This document shows, piece by piece, positions 22,541 to 30,810 of a stretch of DNA of 64,000 nt. The translations under genes were made by a program, and so were the position numbers. The notes below the pieces were generated by a model. It made no database searches and had not been told where the DNA came from. It worked only from the letters and a program-made list of their open reading frames with translations. Source of the stretch: Rhodanobacter soli. GTDB taxonomy: Bacteria > Pseudomonadota > Gammaproteobacteria > Xanthomonadales > Rhodanobacteraceae. The number at the start of each line of letters is the position of its first letter. Position 1 is the stretch's first letter. The stretch is taken from positions 1,550,001 to 1,614,000 of the forward strand of contig NZ_JBEPSD010000001.1 in assembly GCF_040548735.1 (NCBI RefSeq), written 5' to 3'.

Positions 22541-22815
22541 TGGTAGTCCTGGTAATCAACCAGCTCGACGTCCTGGCCGACAAACCGGAACGTGACGCGC
22601 CAGTTGTCGTTCACCCACACTGACCAGTGGCCTTTGAGCGTCCCTTTCAGAGGATGCAACTTGTAGCCCGGCTGATTCAGTTCGGCCGGCCTTGCAGCGG
22701 CATCGAGAGCGGCCAGAATGCGACCGAGCTTGGGCGCATGCGCCGCCTGCACGCCACGAGCGGAGCCAGTCCGGTAGAGGGTTTCCAATCCCTTGTGACG
22801 GAAGCCTATGATCAT
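22537..22815 (-). CDS. higB: HigB/RelE-family toxin
   Basis: A 92-aa ribosome-dependent mRNA interferase of the RelE superfamily. Diagnostic text is IIGFRHKGLETLYRTG, GYKLHPLKGTLKGHWSVWVNDNWR, TFRF and VDYQDYH. The conserved basic and aromatic C-terminal residues (R, H) are kept. It is first gene of the pair. TA modules often stabilise integrons and transposons, which fits its place between intI and the tns genes. Confidence 0.93.
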   Translation of the reverse strand: MIIGFRHKGLETLYRTGSARGVQAAHAPKLGRILAALDAAARPAELNQPGYKLHPLKGTLKGHWSVWVNDNWRVTFRFVGQDVELVDYQDYH

Positions 22816-22817
22816 GC

Positions 22818-23069
22818 TTAAGTGTAGCGCGTTGCGATACGCGGCACAACCAATCGACCGTTCCGCATGGTTCCAAGACCTCGCAGATTCAATGCGTTAT
22901 CGAGGCAATTGCCGGCTTTTGTATGAATCCCCGCCGACCCTCCGATTGAATCCGCCGTCGGTTCCAGTCGGTCGGCGTCAGCCTGCGGCTGATCATATCG
23001 GTCGGCGAGTTGGTCAGCACGTATCAGCCGAGTGATGCAGTCACACCGGTGCACGCAGAGCGGAGGCAA
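22818..23069 (-). pseudogene. Possible IS3-type transposase remnant
   Basis: The minus strand encodes KAGNCLDNALN, close to the KGNCxDNA signature of IS3-family DDE transposases. The surrounding text does not align as a transposase, and no ends are visible. At best a decayed fragment. Confidence 0.25.
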
Positions 23070-23122
23070 TCTAAAAGCGCAGCATCAATGCGATGGGCTA
23101 GGCAGAGCCGGAGATGGGCCAG

Positions 23123-23983
23123 TCACTCAGGCCGTGATCGCGCCATGAGAGCCCGCTCCCTGCCCGGAATGATTTGAGCTGGGAGCACTGGGTCCTCTAC
23201 CTCCTGAAAGCGCCCGGTCACGGGGTCCCTGCGCCTAAGTTCACGAACTGGCTCATACGTTGGATCCGCGGCCTGTCGCTTGATGACATCGAAGTCAACA
23301 TCGAAGAGGTAGAAGGAGTACAAGCTCCTTGCCCGGATAGATTCCGTTAGCTCGATCAATGCAGCCGCATGATTCGCAAGCCATGGCTCTCGGATGGCCA
23401 TTGGCATGGCTCGATACATATCCTGAGACGCTCGATGATGTAGCTGTTGGTCTCCATCAGCTTCTGCGTACCGCATCGTCCACAAGAGCGCTATGAATCC
23501 CCACATATCTCCGCGGTGGACGAGGCCCCCAGTGTCGCTCATGGTTAACGTTGGAGCACAACGCCCTTGCTTCCAGCGAGCCTCATCATTTGGGAACAAC
23601 CAGAAGAAGGGGAGTCCGCTCGCCTCTCCAGGACGATAGTCACTCATGACCCTTCCAATTTCTGGCTTGCTGAAGGGGCGGTTCTCCAACAGCGCCCACA
23701 CCGGTGACTTGAACACGGCCAAAGTCCCAGGAAGCTGCTCATTCAGCTTCTTCGCCGAGTAAAGCCCAGGTACAACGGTTCCCTTTCGCCACTTCTCACC
23801 TAAGTTCGATCGACTTCGACCTCGTTCCACATACTTCTTGTCGAACTCTGGCCAGGACGCGCACCCCGCCTGAGTGTAAGCATCGTCGAGCCAAACAGTA
23901 GTTCGCAACCGCTCCACGGCTTGGGCCACGTCCTTGGGCTCCCCTGTGATCTTCCGGATGGTGTCGATCGGGCTAAGGCGCAT
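23123..23983 (-). CDS. Hypothetical protein of the island
   Basis: A 286-aa soluble protein of unknown family. It has mixed alpha/beta text with Trp-rich segments (GLPFFWLFPNDEARWKQGR, DMWGFIALLWTMRYAE) and a charged C-terminus (ELRRRDPVTGRFQEVEDPVLP). It is divergent from the HTH gene at 24084 across about 100 bp that contains a TTGACA box at 24017. Its place beside the transposition genes suggests an accessory or cargo gene. No catalytic motif recognised. Confidence 0.6.
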   Translation of the reverse strand: MRLSPIDTIRKITGEPKDVAQAVERLRTTVWLDDAYTQAGCASWPEFDKKYVERGRSRSNLGEKWRKGTVVPGLYSAKKLNEQLPGTLAVFKSPVWALLENRPFSKPEIGRVMSDYRPGEASGLPFFWLFPNDEARWKQGRCAPTLTMSDTGGLVHRGDMWGFIALLWTMRYAEADGDQQLHHRASQDMYRAMPMAIREPWLANHAAALIELTESIRARSLYSFYLFDVDFDVIKRQAADPTYEPVRELRRRDPVTGRFQEVEDPVLPAQIIPGRERALMARSRPE

Positions 23984-24083
23984 GGGTCAAGTTTCCACAG
24001 TTCAAACGGGCCAAAATTGACACACCGCGTCGCGTATGCCTTGCGCGATACTCTGCGAGACTTAAGTCGACTCCGCGATACTC

Positions 24084-24557
24084 ATGCCGGATACTGGACC
24101 GCAGGCGACCACCGAACAATCTGCCCAGCGCATCGAAGATGGGCTGCGCGAAGATTTCGGCGCACTCCTCACGCAGGCGGATCTTGCGCGTCTCCTGCGC
24201 TACCCCACCGTTCAGGCCGTCCGAAAGGCACGGGCGCGCGGGAATCTCGCCATCCCCATGTTCCAGTTGCCGATGCGGCGGGGATGGTTTGCTACGGCGC
24301 GTGCGGTCGCTGAGTTTTTGGCGATCCTGGAGCAGCGGCCCCTCATCACGGCGCAGCAAATCGCCAACCTGCCGAACTATCCATCGGCTGGCACCGTGCG
24401 GCAGGCCTATCAGCGCGACACCTTGCCAGTGTCTCTATCGTCTGGGAAGTCGCCGCCTTCTCGCCAGGCTAGCGGACATCGAAATAGTCCTGACCGAACG
24501 GCTGGAGCCGTCCCGGACCTCAACGCAGGAGCCATGACCGAAGAGGAGGCCAGCTAG
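24084..24557 (+). CDS. Putative HTH regulatory protein upstream of tnsAB
   Basis: A 157-aa protein with a helix-turn-helix-like segment (ALLTQADLARLLRYPTVQAVRKARARGNL), then PMFQLPMRRGWFATARAVAEFL, which resembles excisionase/AlpA-type DNA binders. A second similar module may follow (ITAQQIANLPNYPSAGTVRQAY). It is 180 bp upstream of tnsAB and could regulate the transposition genes. The family is not certain. Confidence 0.55.
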   Translation: MPDTGPQATTEQSAQRIEDGLREDFGALLTQADLARLLRYPTVQAVRKARARGNLAIPMFQLPMRRGWFATARAVAEFLAILEQRPLITAQQIANLPNYPSAGTVRQAYQRDTLPVSLSSGKSPPSRQASGHRNSPDRTAGAVPDLNAGAMTEEEAS

Positions 24558-24741
24558 CGCTCACACGCTACCGCCGACCAAGGTACGGCGAAAGAAATGG
24601 CCACAAAAAAGCCCAAGCTGATGACTCGGGCTCTTTGCAACGCGTCAGATTTCTGGCCTGACGCAGTGACCCTACTCTCCGTCGCGGAAATATTCAACTG
24701 CCGAACTTCGGCGGCAACGGGCCGGCGCGTGCTGAAAAAGC

Positions 24742-27153
24742 ATGCTCAGCTCGACCGAATTTGCAGTCTATTGCGCGCAGGCCAAGCTGTGCGCGGCGGC
24801 CGTGGAGTACATATCAGTCGTGCGCGCGGGGCCACCTGCGCGACGTGTCGGCGACACAGCCCGCGGCAACGTGTGTGCTCGCATTCCAAGCAAAGGAATC
24901 GGCCTGACGGTCCAGGCTGAAAGCCGCACGTGCGAAGCGCTGTTTGTCTACGAGTCGGAGCTCTCCCTTGACGTCCTGGAAGTATGGGATCAACCCATGC
25001 CGCTCCAGCTTCGGCGCGACAAGGGCGCTAAAGGCACCCATGTCGCCAACTACACACCCGACTTCCTGGTGCTACGGAAGCATGGGCCAGCGCTTGTCCA
25101 GTGCAAACCACATACCGCACTGGAAGAGAACATAGCCAATAAGCCAGAGGAGTGGAGTTATTCGGAAGGCATACCGCGATTCATCCCAGCCACGATCGCA
25201 GCCGAGAAGCTTGGCCTGCCTCATGAAATCTACGTGGCGGACGACACCGCACCACGTTACTTGGCCAATCTCGAGTTCCTCCACGCCTTGCTACTCGGCC
25301 ACTCTGCGGAGTTTTCGGATGACGCCTGTCGACGCGTCTTGGAGAAGCTGCGTGGGTCGCCGACCATCCATGAGCTCTGTAGCGCTAAGCGCGGACCCGA
25401 GCCAGCCGCAATCTATCAGCTCTTGGCACGCTCCAAGATCTTTGGTGCGTTGAAGGCGCAACTCCTTTCCCAGCAGGACAGGTTCCGAGTCTTCACGGAC
25501 CGTGCCGAGGCCGAGGAATTTCAGGCGCGCCTTTTGCAGAGCTACCGTGCTATGCCCGACGAGGGTAGCGAAACGGATCTCGCAGCGTTGCTCCGTGCTA
25601 CGCCCAATGAGCTCGAGCACGCGACCGTGATATACGCCGGAATCCAGGAGGTCCTCGCTGGGGTGCGGAAACCCACCCGCAATGAATATCGCTACCTCCA
25701 GCGGCTCTCGGACGCGTCTCCCCTGGGTACCCATCCTGTTGCTGCATGCCTACCGCGGTTCTCGGCGCGCGGAAATCGCGTGCCACGACTGACTCCGGAT
25801 CAGGAGCGCATCATTGAGGATGTAGTCAAGACGCATTGGATCTCTGGCCTCTGTAAGGACAAGTCGCAGCTCCTAGGCCACGTGGACAATGCCTGCACGA
25901 AGCAGGACGTACCCAGAATCTCCAAGAGCACGTTACGCGCAAGATGCGCAAAGGTCGCACCCGAGCAAGTTGCCTATGGCCGCCTTGGCATGCGTGGCTA
26001 CCACTCCATTCGCCCACCCGTATCTGCCGAATACGCGACGCTTCGCTGCGAGATCCCGGGCCTGATCGGCCATATCGACAGCACACAGTTTGATGCTCGT
26101 GTCTGGAGCAGCTTCGAGCTAGCCAAATTCTGTGAGCCACCATGGCTCTACGTTTTTTACGATGAGGCAACAACTCGCGCTCTAGGCGCATGGCTCGGCT
26201 TTGGCAAGTCCGATCGATTCGCGGTATCCCTTGCGTTTCGAGACTTGGCCAAGCGGCAGGGACGCGTGCCTGCGTATATATTCGAGGATCGAGGATCCGA
26301 GTATGGATCAATCCTCTGGGAGCAACTACTGGCGTCGTCCAGCTCGACCAAGTATTCACGCCCCGCCAGTGCGCCTCGGTTCGACGGTCTCGTAGAGTCT
26401 GCGTTGAAGCAAATCAATTTTCGCATCGCCAATCGGCTTGCGGGTGCCACCTGGGCTGATCAGCGCAGCCGATCGGCCTCCGGCACCAAAAAGAGTCGAG
26501 CGACGGCGCGACTAGAGCTGGAGGTCATCATTAGGGAATTTCGATATTTCGAATTTGAGGAGTTCAACAAGGTAACGCATGGGGTTGCTGATGGATGTCC
26601 CGACGACCTGTGGTATCGCGGCGAATTGGAGTACGGCCAAGTCGGCCATCCTATAACTCTCGATCTTCCCTTCTTGATCGCTACGTCAGTACCCGTGAAC
26701 GTTGAACTTGGTAAGCACAAGGGATTGCGTTGTGGCTATCGGGAGTACTGGTCGGACGAACTCGATGAGGTCCGACGTCCCTTCAGGTTCGAGGAGGCCC
26801 GCCTCGACCCTGATCCGCCCAGCACTCTGTATGTCAAGTGGAAGGGCAAATGGTTTGTCACGCATTCACGTGACCACAATGCAATTGTGCCGCTTTCGGT
26901 GGAAGGTCGATTCTTCGAACACCACAGAGTGCGCAGCAACAGTAGGACGTCTCGCGACGAAGGGCGTCGAAGCCACGAGCGTATCGCGAAGCGGGTGGAG
27001 CAACTCGAGGCCTCCCATGCCGCAGCTGCCGCATGTGAAAAAGCGAGCGGCGGCATGACAGACGACGCCACACCACCACCTCCCGCCCCCAATCATCCTC
27101 AAGCCGAATCAGTCAACCTTGATCGGTATACCGACATTTCGTTCGTGCACTGA
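24742..27153 (+). CDS. tnsAB: TnsA-TnsB fusion transposase
   Basis: An 803-aa fusion of the two Tn7-like strand-cleaving subunits. Residues ~1-190 are TnsA-like: PARRVGDTARGNV, an N-terminal Glu (E60/E65 in QAESRTCEALFVYESE), D107 in NYTPDF and K122 in VQCK give the restriction-type core that cuts the 5' ends. Residues ~340-720 are TnsB: D446 (GHIDSTQFD), D516 (FEDRGSEYG) and E552 (GLVESALK) form the DDE triad with D-35-E spacing for 3'-end joining. A Mu-C-like beta domain follows. A fused protein should give cut-and-paste transposition. It overlaps nothing and leads the tnsAB-tnsC-tniQ operon. Confidence 0.92.
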   Translation: MLSSTEFAVYCAQAKLCAAAVEYISVVRAGPPARRVGDTARGNVCARIPSKGIGLTVQAESRTCEALFVYESELSLDVLEVWDQPMPLQLRRDKGAKGTHVANYTPDFLVLRKHGPALVQCKPHTALEENIANKPEEWSYSEGIPRFIPATIAAEKLGLPHEIYVADDTAPRYLANLEFLHALLLGHSAEFSDDACRRVLEKLRGSPTIHELCSAKRGPEPAAIYQLLARSKIFGALKAQLLSQQDRFRVFTDRAEAEEFQARLLQSYRAMPDEGSETDLAALLRATPNELEHATVIYAGIQEVLAGVRKPTRNEYRYLQRLSDASPLGTHPVAACLPRFSARGNRVPRLTPDQERIIEDVVKTHWISGLCKDKSQLLGHVDNACTKQDVPRISKSTLRARCAKVAPEQVAYGRLGMRGYHSIRPPVSAEYATLRCEIPGLIGHIDSTQFDARVWSSFELAKFCEPPWLYVFYDEATTRALGAWLGFGKSDRFAVSLAFRDLAKRQGRVPAYIFEDRGSEYGSILWEQLLASSSSTKYSRPASAPRFDGLVESALKQINFRIANRLAGATWADQRSRSASGTKKSRATARLELEVIIREFRYFEFEEFNKVTHGVADGCPDDLWYRGELEYGQVGHPITLDLPFLIATSVPVNVELGKHKGLRCGYREYWSDELDEVRRPFRFEEARLDPDPPSTLYVKWKGKWFVTHSRDHNAIVPLSVEGRFFEHHRVRSNSRTSRDEGRRSHERIAKRVEQLEASHAAAAACEKASGGMTDDATPPPPAPNHPQAESVNLDRYTDISFVH

Positions 27154-27172
27154 TACGAAGAGGGCCAAAGCC

Positions 27173-28219
27173 ATGCTGTTGAACGGCACACTGGAACACG
27201 CGCACTTTCAGGTGTGGAATCGGGAGGCTCAAGTATGCATAACGCACGCATCGAAGGGCACTCTAATATTCGTGGTTGGACCAACGGGCGCGGGAAAGTC
27301 CACGCTCAGAATCCATCTTGAGAGGACTTCGTACCGGACAGATGACTACTCTTCTAGAAATCAGATCCCGCTCGTTTCTGTCTTGGCGGCAAATGCGGAA
27401 AGCGGCTACTTCTCGTCGAAGGACTTCCATAGCCGCCTGCTGGATCAGGTAGGCGACCCCTTCAGGCGTGTAGGGGTCCTAGCAGGAACTCAGCAAGCAA
27501 AAGCGATGACACCGGAACAACTGGCTTTTCTAGGCGAAGAGTTTTGGAGCACGATTCGGGTTCCCATGACGGAGACAAAGATCAGGCGTGCGTTTGAATA
27601 CTTGGCGGAGGCTGTACATGTGCAAGCGATCTTCGTAGACGAAGCCCAGAGCATGTGCCTCACCCACATAAATCGCAGCCCATCCGATCATCTTGAGAGC
27701 TTGAAGATTTTAGCCGAGAAGCTCGGAATCATCATCTTCCTCTTTGGAACCTACGATCTGCTTGAGATATGGAATCATAGCGCGCAACTAAATCGACGTT
27801 GCCGCCTTATTCACCTGCGGCGGTACGATGAAGACATCGAAGACGATCGCAATGCATTCTTTGCCGTGCTTCGCATGTATTCGAAGACACTCACTTTCGA
27901 AGAGCCGCACATGCTGGATCGGCATGCGAAGGACATCCTGGCCTGGACCTTAGGTGTTTTTGGCGAGGTAGATGGATTATTCGAGCGCGCGAAACTCGCA
28001 GCCCTGGCTCAAGGCAGGGATGTATTACGTTGGCACGATATGGAGGTAGCCAGGTACACCTCGGTTCAGATGGATCGCCTTAGGCATGAGATCGAGATGG
28101 GCGAAGCGCGAATCAGGGGTGAGTTTCCCAACGCCACGAGGGCGGTTCCGAAGAAGCGTGGAACCAAACGCCCCGGCCGACGCAATCCGGGTCGCGACCC
28201 CTGTGGCCCCCAACTATGA
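27173..28219 (+). CDS. tnsC: TnsC-like AAA+ transposition regulator
   Basis: A 348-aa AAA+ ATPase from the ATG at 27173, preceded by GAAGAGGG. An in-frame ATG at 27119 inside tnsAB is less likely. Walker A is VGPTGAGKST, Walker B is AIFVDEAQSM, and a sensor-like FLFGTYDLLE follows. TnsC links the target selector (TniQ) to the TnsAB transposase and gives target immunity. It lies 19 bp after tnsAB and overlaps tniQ by 4 bp. Confidence 0.93.
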   Translation: MLLNGTLEHAHFQVWNREAQVCITHASKGTLIFVVGPTGAGKSTLRIHLERTSYRTDDYSSRNQIPLVSVLAANAESGYFSSKDFHSRLLDQVGDPFRRVGVLAGTQQAKAMTPEQLAFLGEEFWSTIRVPMTETKIRRAFEYLAEAVHVQAIFVDEAQSMCLTHINRSPSDHLESLKILAEKLGIIIFLFGTYDLLEIWNHSAQLNRRCRLIHLRRYDEDIEDDRNAFFAVLRMYSKTLTFEEPHMLDRHAKDILAWTLGVFGEVDGLFERAKLAALAQGRDVLRWHDMEVARYTSVQMDRLRHEIEMGEARIRGEFPNATRAVPKKRGTKRPGRRNPGRDPCGPQL

Positions 28220-29499
28220 GAACAATACTCGCTCCTCTCCGCCTGCACGGCCTCGGCACGCCCCTCGTCGAGTCTCTAATGTCCTACTTCTGTCGGCTAG
28301 CCGATGTGCACCAAGTTACGCCGAAACAACTGGCCAAGGTGTTGTGCAATGACTCCGTGTATCTACGCACCGACGACACCCCGCAGCTCAAGAGCATCGA
28401 TCTCTATCCGCGTATATTTTGTGCACACTCAGGTCGAACCGCCGTCGTAGTTCAGCGGTTGGAAAGGCTGACTGGTGCCGGTCACCTTACGTGTGGAACC
28501 CTGCTGCGTCTTCGAGACGTTCTCAGCCGAAATCAAACTGGATCGTGCGTGCAAAGGCGTCGATGGTGCCCAATTTGCTATGCGCAACAAGACGACGTAA
28601 TTATCGAACCACTCGCGTGGTGGATCCCACAAATAACGCATTGCCCCCTACACGAGGCAAGACTCATCGACCGTTGCGCTCGATGCGGCTGCTACCAAAT
28701 TGACTGGCGCATTGGCCCCACTCGCAAACTGTGTATCAAGTGCGGGTTCGCACTAAAGATGTGTGCCGCGGTGCAAGATGACCGCACGCATTGGGAGGCG
28801 TGGTGCCAGGCGCAGATGTTGAAGGTGCTTGAGCACATCGCAGCTCCAACTTCTGCAGATGTTTCGCCGGATGTCATTACGACATTTATTACAAAGGTTG
28901 TATCGCATGCTCCTACAGAGGGATATCGGCGACCGGTATCAAAGGAAGCATTGAAGCTGCGAGTGCAGGGCCATCGCTTGGTGACCATCTTTGATATGGC
29001 AGCACGTTGGGGGACAACGCCGATGGACATCCTCCTACGACCGGGTGAGGCCGTTTCTCCAAGCTTGTTCGAGTCTGACATTGACACCCCCAGGCCTCCG
29101 CGCCGACGCGCGTTCAACAAACGTGGTTATCGGCTTTGTATACGAACCCTGCACAAGTTACTGACACTTCCTCGCACGACTACGCTGCCACCCTTGGCGG
29201 ATATATGTTTGGAAAACAGGGTGAGCGTCTCCAGCTTTCATCGCAACTACTCGAAACTCTGCAAGACCTACGGTGACGAGCGCAGACTCCGCATTGATAC
29301 CGCTAAGAACACGAGATTTAGCGTGGCATGCAGCTATGTCGCGAGGCTTCTGGAGGAGTTGCAACGATCTGGAAAGCGATTGCATCGGATGAATGCCGTT
29401 GCTCAGATGATGAGGGAAATCCATGTTCCGAAAGCAGTCGCGCGATCGGCTTTGCGTGTTGCCTTGGCCAAGATGACCGTATGTCGCGAACCCCACTAA
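28216..29499 (+). CDS. tniQ: TniQ/TnsD target-selection protein
   Basis: A 427-aa TniQ-domain protein. The N-terminal part (LRLHGLGTPLVESLMSYFCRLA) and paired zinc fingers (CPICYAQQD, HCPLHEARLIDRCARCGCYQI, LCIKCGFAL) are diagnostic. The C-terminal ~200 residues probably contain DNA-binding helix-turn-helix segments that read the attachment site. No CRISPR-Cas genes are near, so targeting is likely by direct DNA recognition as in TnsD, plausibly of the tRNA-Arg gene beside the right end. Confidence 0.92.
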   Translation: MRTILAPLRLHGLGTPLVESLMSYFCRLADVHQVTPKQLAKVLCNDSVYLRTDDTPQLKSIDLYPRIFCAHSGRTAVVVQRLERLTGAGHLTCGTLLRLRDVLSRNQTGSCVQRRRWCPICYAQQDDVIIEPLAWWIPQITHCPLHEARLIDRCARCGCYQIDWRIGPTRKLCIKCGFALKMCAAVQDDRTHWEAWCQAQMLKVLEHIAAPTSADVSPDVITTFITKVVSHAPTEGYRRPVSKEALKLRVQGHRLVTIFDMAARWGTTPMDILLRPGEAVSPSLFESDIDTPRPPRRRAFNKRGYRLCIRTLHKLLTLPRTTTLPPLADICLENRVSVSSFHRNYSKLCKTYGDERRLRIDTAKNTRFSVACSYVARLLEELQRSGKRLHRMNAVAQMMREIHVPKAVARSALRVALAKMTVCREPH

Positions 29500-29583
29500 C
29501 AAGTGGTACACATCGCTACAGTCTTTATTCGGATCAATCACTGAATCGACCCGTTTATGCGCATCCCAACAGCAGGTTGAATA

Positions 29584-30327
29584 ATGGCTAAAACAACGCC
29601 CGACACGCTTGCACGCCTGTTGGCTGCCGCAAAGGCTCCACCGCAAGGAACAAATCCTGAGTGCGCACAAAACGCTTTCTTCAACGCATCGCTCGATGCG
29701 ACGGTTTACGCCCATGTCCCTATGGAGAGCCCACCTGAGGGCGTCATGCGCTTCATTCAATTCATACGCCCCGACAACGGACAGACCATGCTGCCGTTCT
29801 TCAGTGACAAGGGGCAAGCAGAAGAGGCAGCGAACAAGGTAGCCCTCATCATGGCGATGTCTGGCCGAGATCTGTTCGAACTGACTCGAGGTGCCTCGCT
29901 GATGCTCAACCCGAACGTGGATGCGATCGCGCTCTACCCGCCGGAGATCACGGCCATCTTGGAGGGAAGATCGCTTGGCAGCTTCACCAAGAGCGAGATA
30001 CCGGCGGAGACCGAGGTCCTGATCGGGCAACCATCTGTGTCGACGGTTGCGCTAAACATGATCCTACGCAATCTGTTTGAGAAGGAGGCCACGGTAAAGA
30101 CGGCTTTCCTGACGGAGCTGCATCGTGAAGACGATAGCACAGCAGTCATCCTGCTCCTCACCATCGTGGCTGCCAAGGCACATCGGGAGCGCCTCCTCCA
30201 GCTGATTACGCTCGCATTCAAAACAGAGGCACTTGAGCTCGCGCTGCCGCTCGACATGAGATTCCTGACACCGGATGAGTCACTCGACCAAATTTGCAAC
30301 GGTGGCGTGCAGATCTTCGGGAATTGA
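29584..30327 (+). CDS. SseB-family protein
   Basis: A 247-aa protein with the SseB layout. The N-terminal domain has NAFFNASLDATVYAHVP, LPFFSDKGQAEEAA and SGRDLFELTRGASLMLNPN, ending in ALYPPEITAIL. The C-terminal domain begins near PAETEVLIGQP. SseB proteins are poorly understood; some relate to rhodanese or secretion contexts. It is cargo between tniQ and the defence-type locus, and the TnsC-TniQ operon probably ends before it. Confidence 0.8.
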   Translation: MAKTTPDTLARLLAAAKAPPQGTNPECAQNAFFNASLDATVYAHVPMESPPEGVMRFIQFIRPDNGQTMLPFFSDKGQAEEAANKVALIMAMSGRDLFELTRGASLMLNPNVDAIALYPPEITAILEGRSLGSFTKSEIPAETEVLIGQPSVSTVALNMILRNLFEKEATVKTAFLTELHREDDSTAVILLLTIVAAKAHRERLLQLITLAFKTEALELALPLDMRFLTPDESLDQICNGGVQIFGN

Positions 30328-30394
30328 TGGCAGCACCACACCCGAAAGCTTGCCGAAGCTACGCGTTCAGAATCACCTCGGCGAGTTCATCCAG

Positions 30395-30664
30395 TCACGC
30401 TTTGCGCTGCCGCCATGTCGGCACGTGCCGATACAGCAACTTGAAAAGTCGCGGACTGTGGTTGTGCTCTTTGAGATAGCACAGCTCGTGGAAGATCACG
30501 TAATCGATGTAGTCACGTGGCGCTTTCAGCAGCCACAGATTGAGTGTGATCTTTCCTGTCGGCGAGCAACTGCCCCATTGGGTCTTCATCGCCTGCAGGC
30601 GCATGGGCGGCAAGCGTGTCATCGATGCGTGCAGCAAAAAACCGTTTGGGCGTGGGCGCGCCAC
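30395..30664 (-). pseudogene. Truncated YgjP/SprT-like metallopeptidase (DUF45)
   Basis: The C-terminal third of a YgjP-like zinc peptidase: MKTQWGSCSPTGKITLNLWL, the site HELCYLKEHNHS (HExxH-like variant HELCY) and FKLLYRHVPTWRQRK. Full members have about 230 residues; only about 89 are readable here. The preceding bases continue the family in a shifted frame, so the gene is frameshifted and has lost its N-terminus. Complete homologues often sit beside restriction genes. Confidence 0.7.
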
Positions 30665-30810
30665 CAGGTCTCCTTGGCATCACGTACCGACGCCGGGGCC
30701 GTGTCAGTAGCGCGTATCTCAAGGCGACTTCCGCACAGCTTCACACCGGGGTGGCAGGTTTCAATTTCAGATCATAGAGCGTGAATTCGATGATTTGGTC
30801 GCGTGGTACG

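Noticed and set aside
24742..30327. CRISPR-associated transposon
   Set aside because: TnsAB, TnsC and TniQ fit, but no cas gene or CRISPR array is present in the window.
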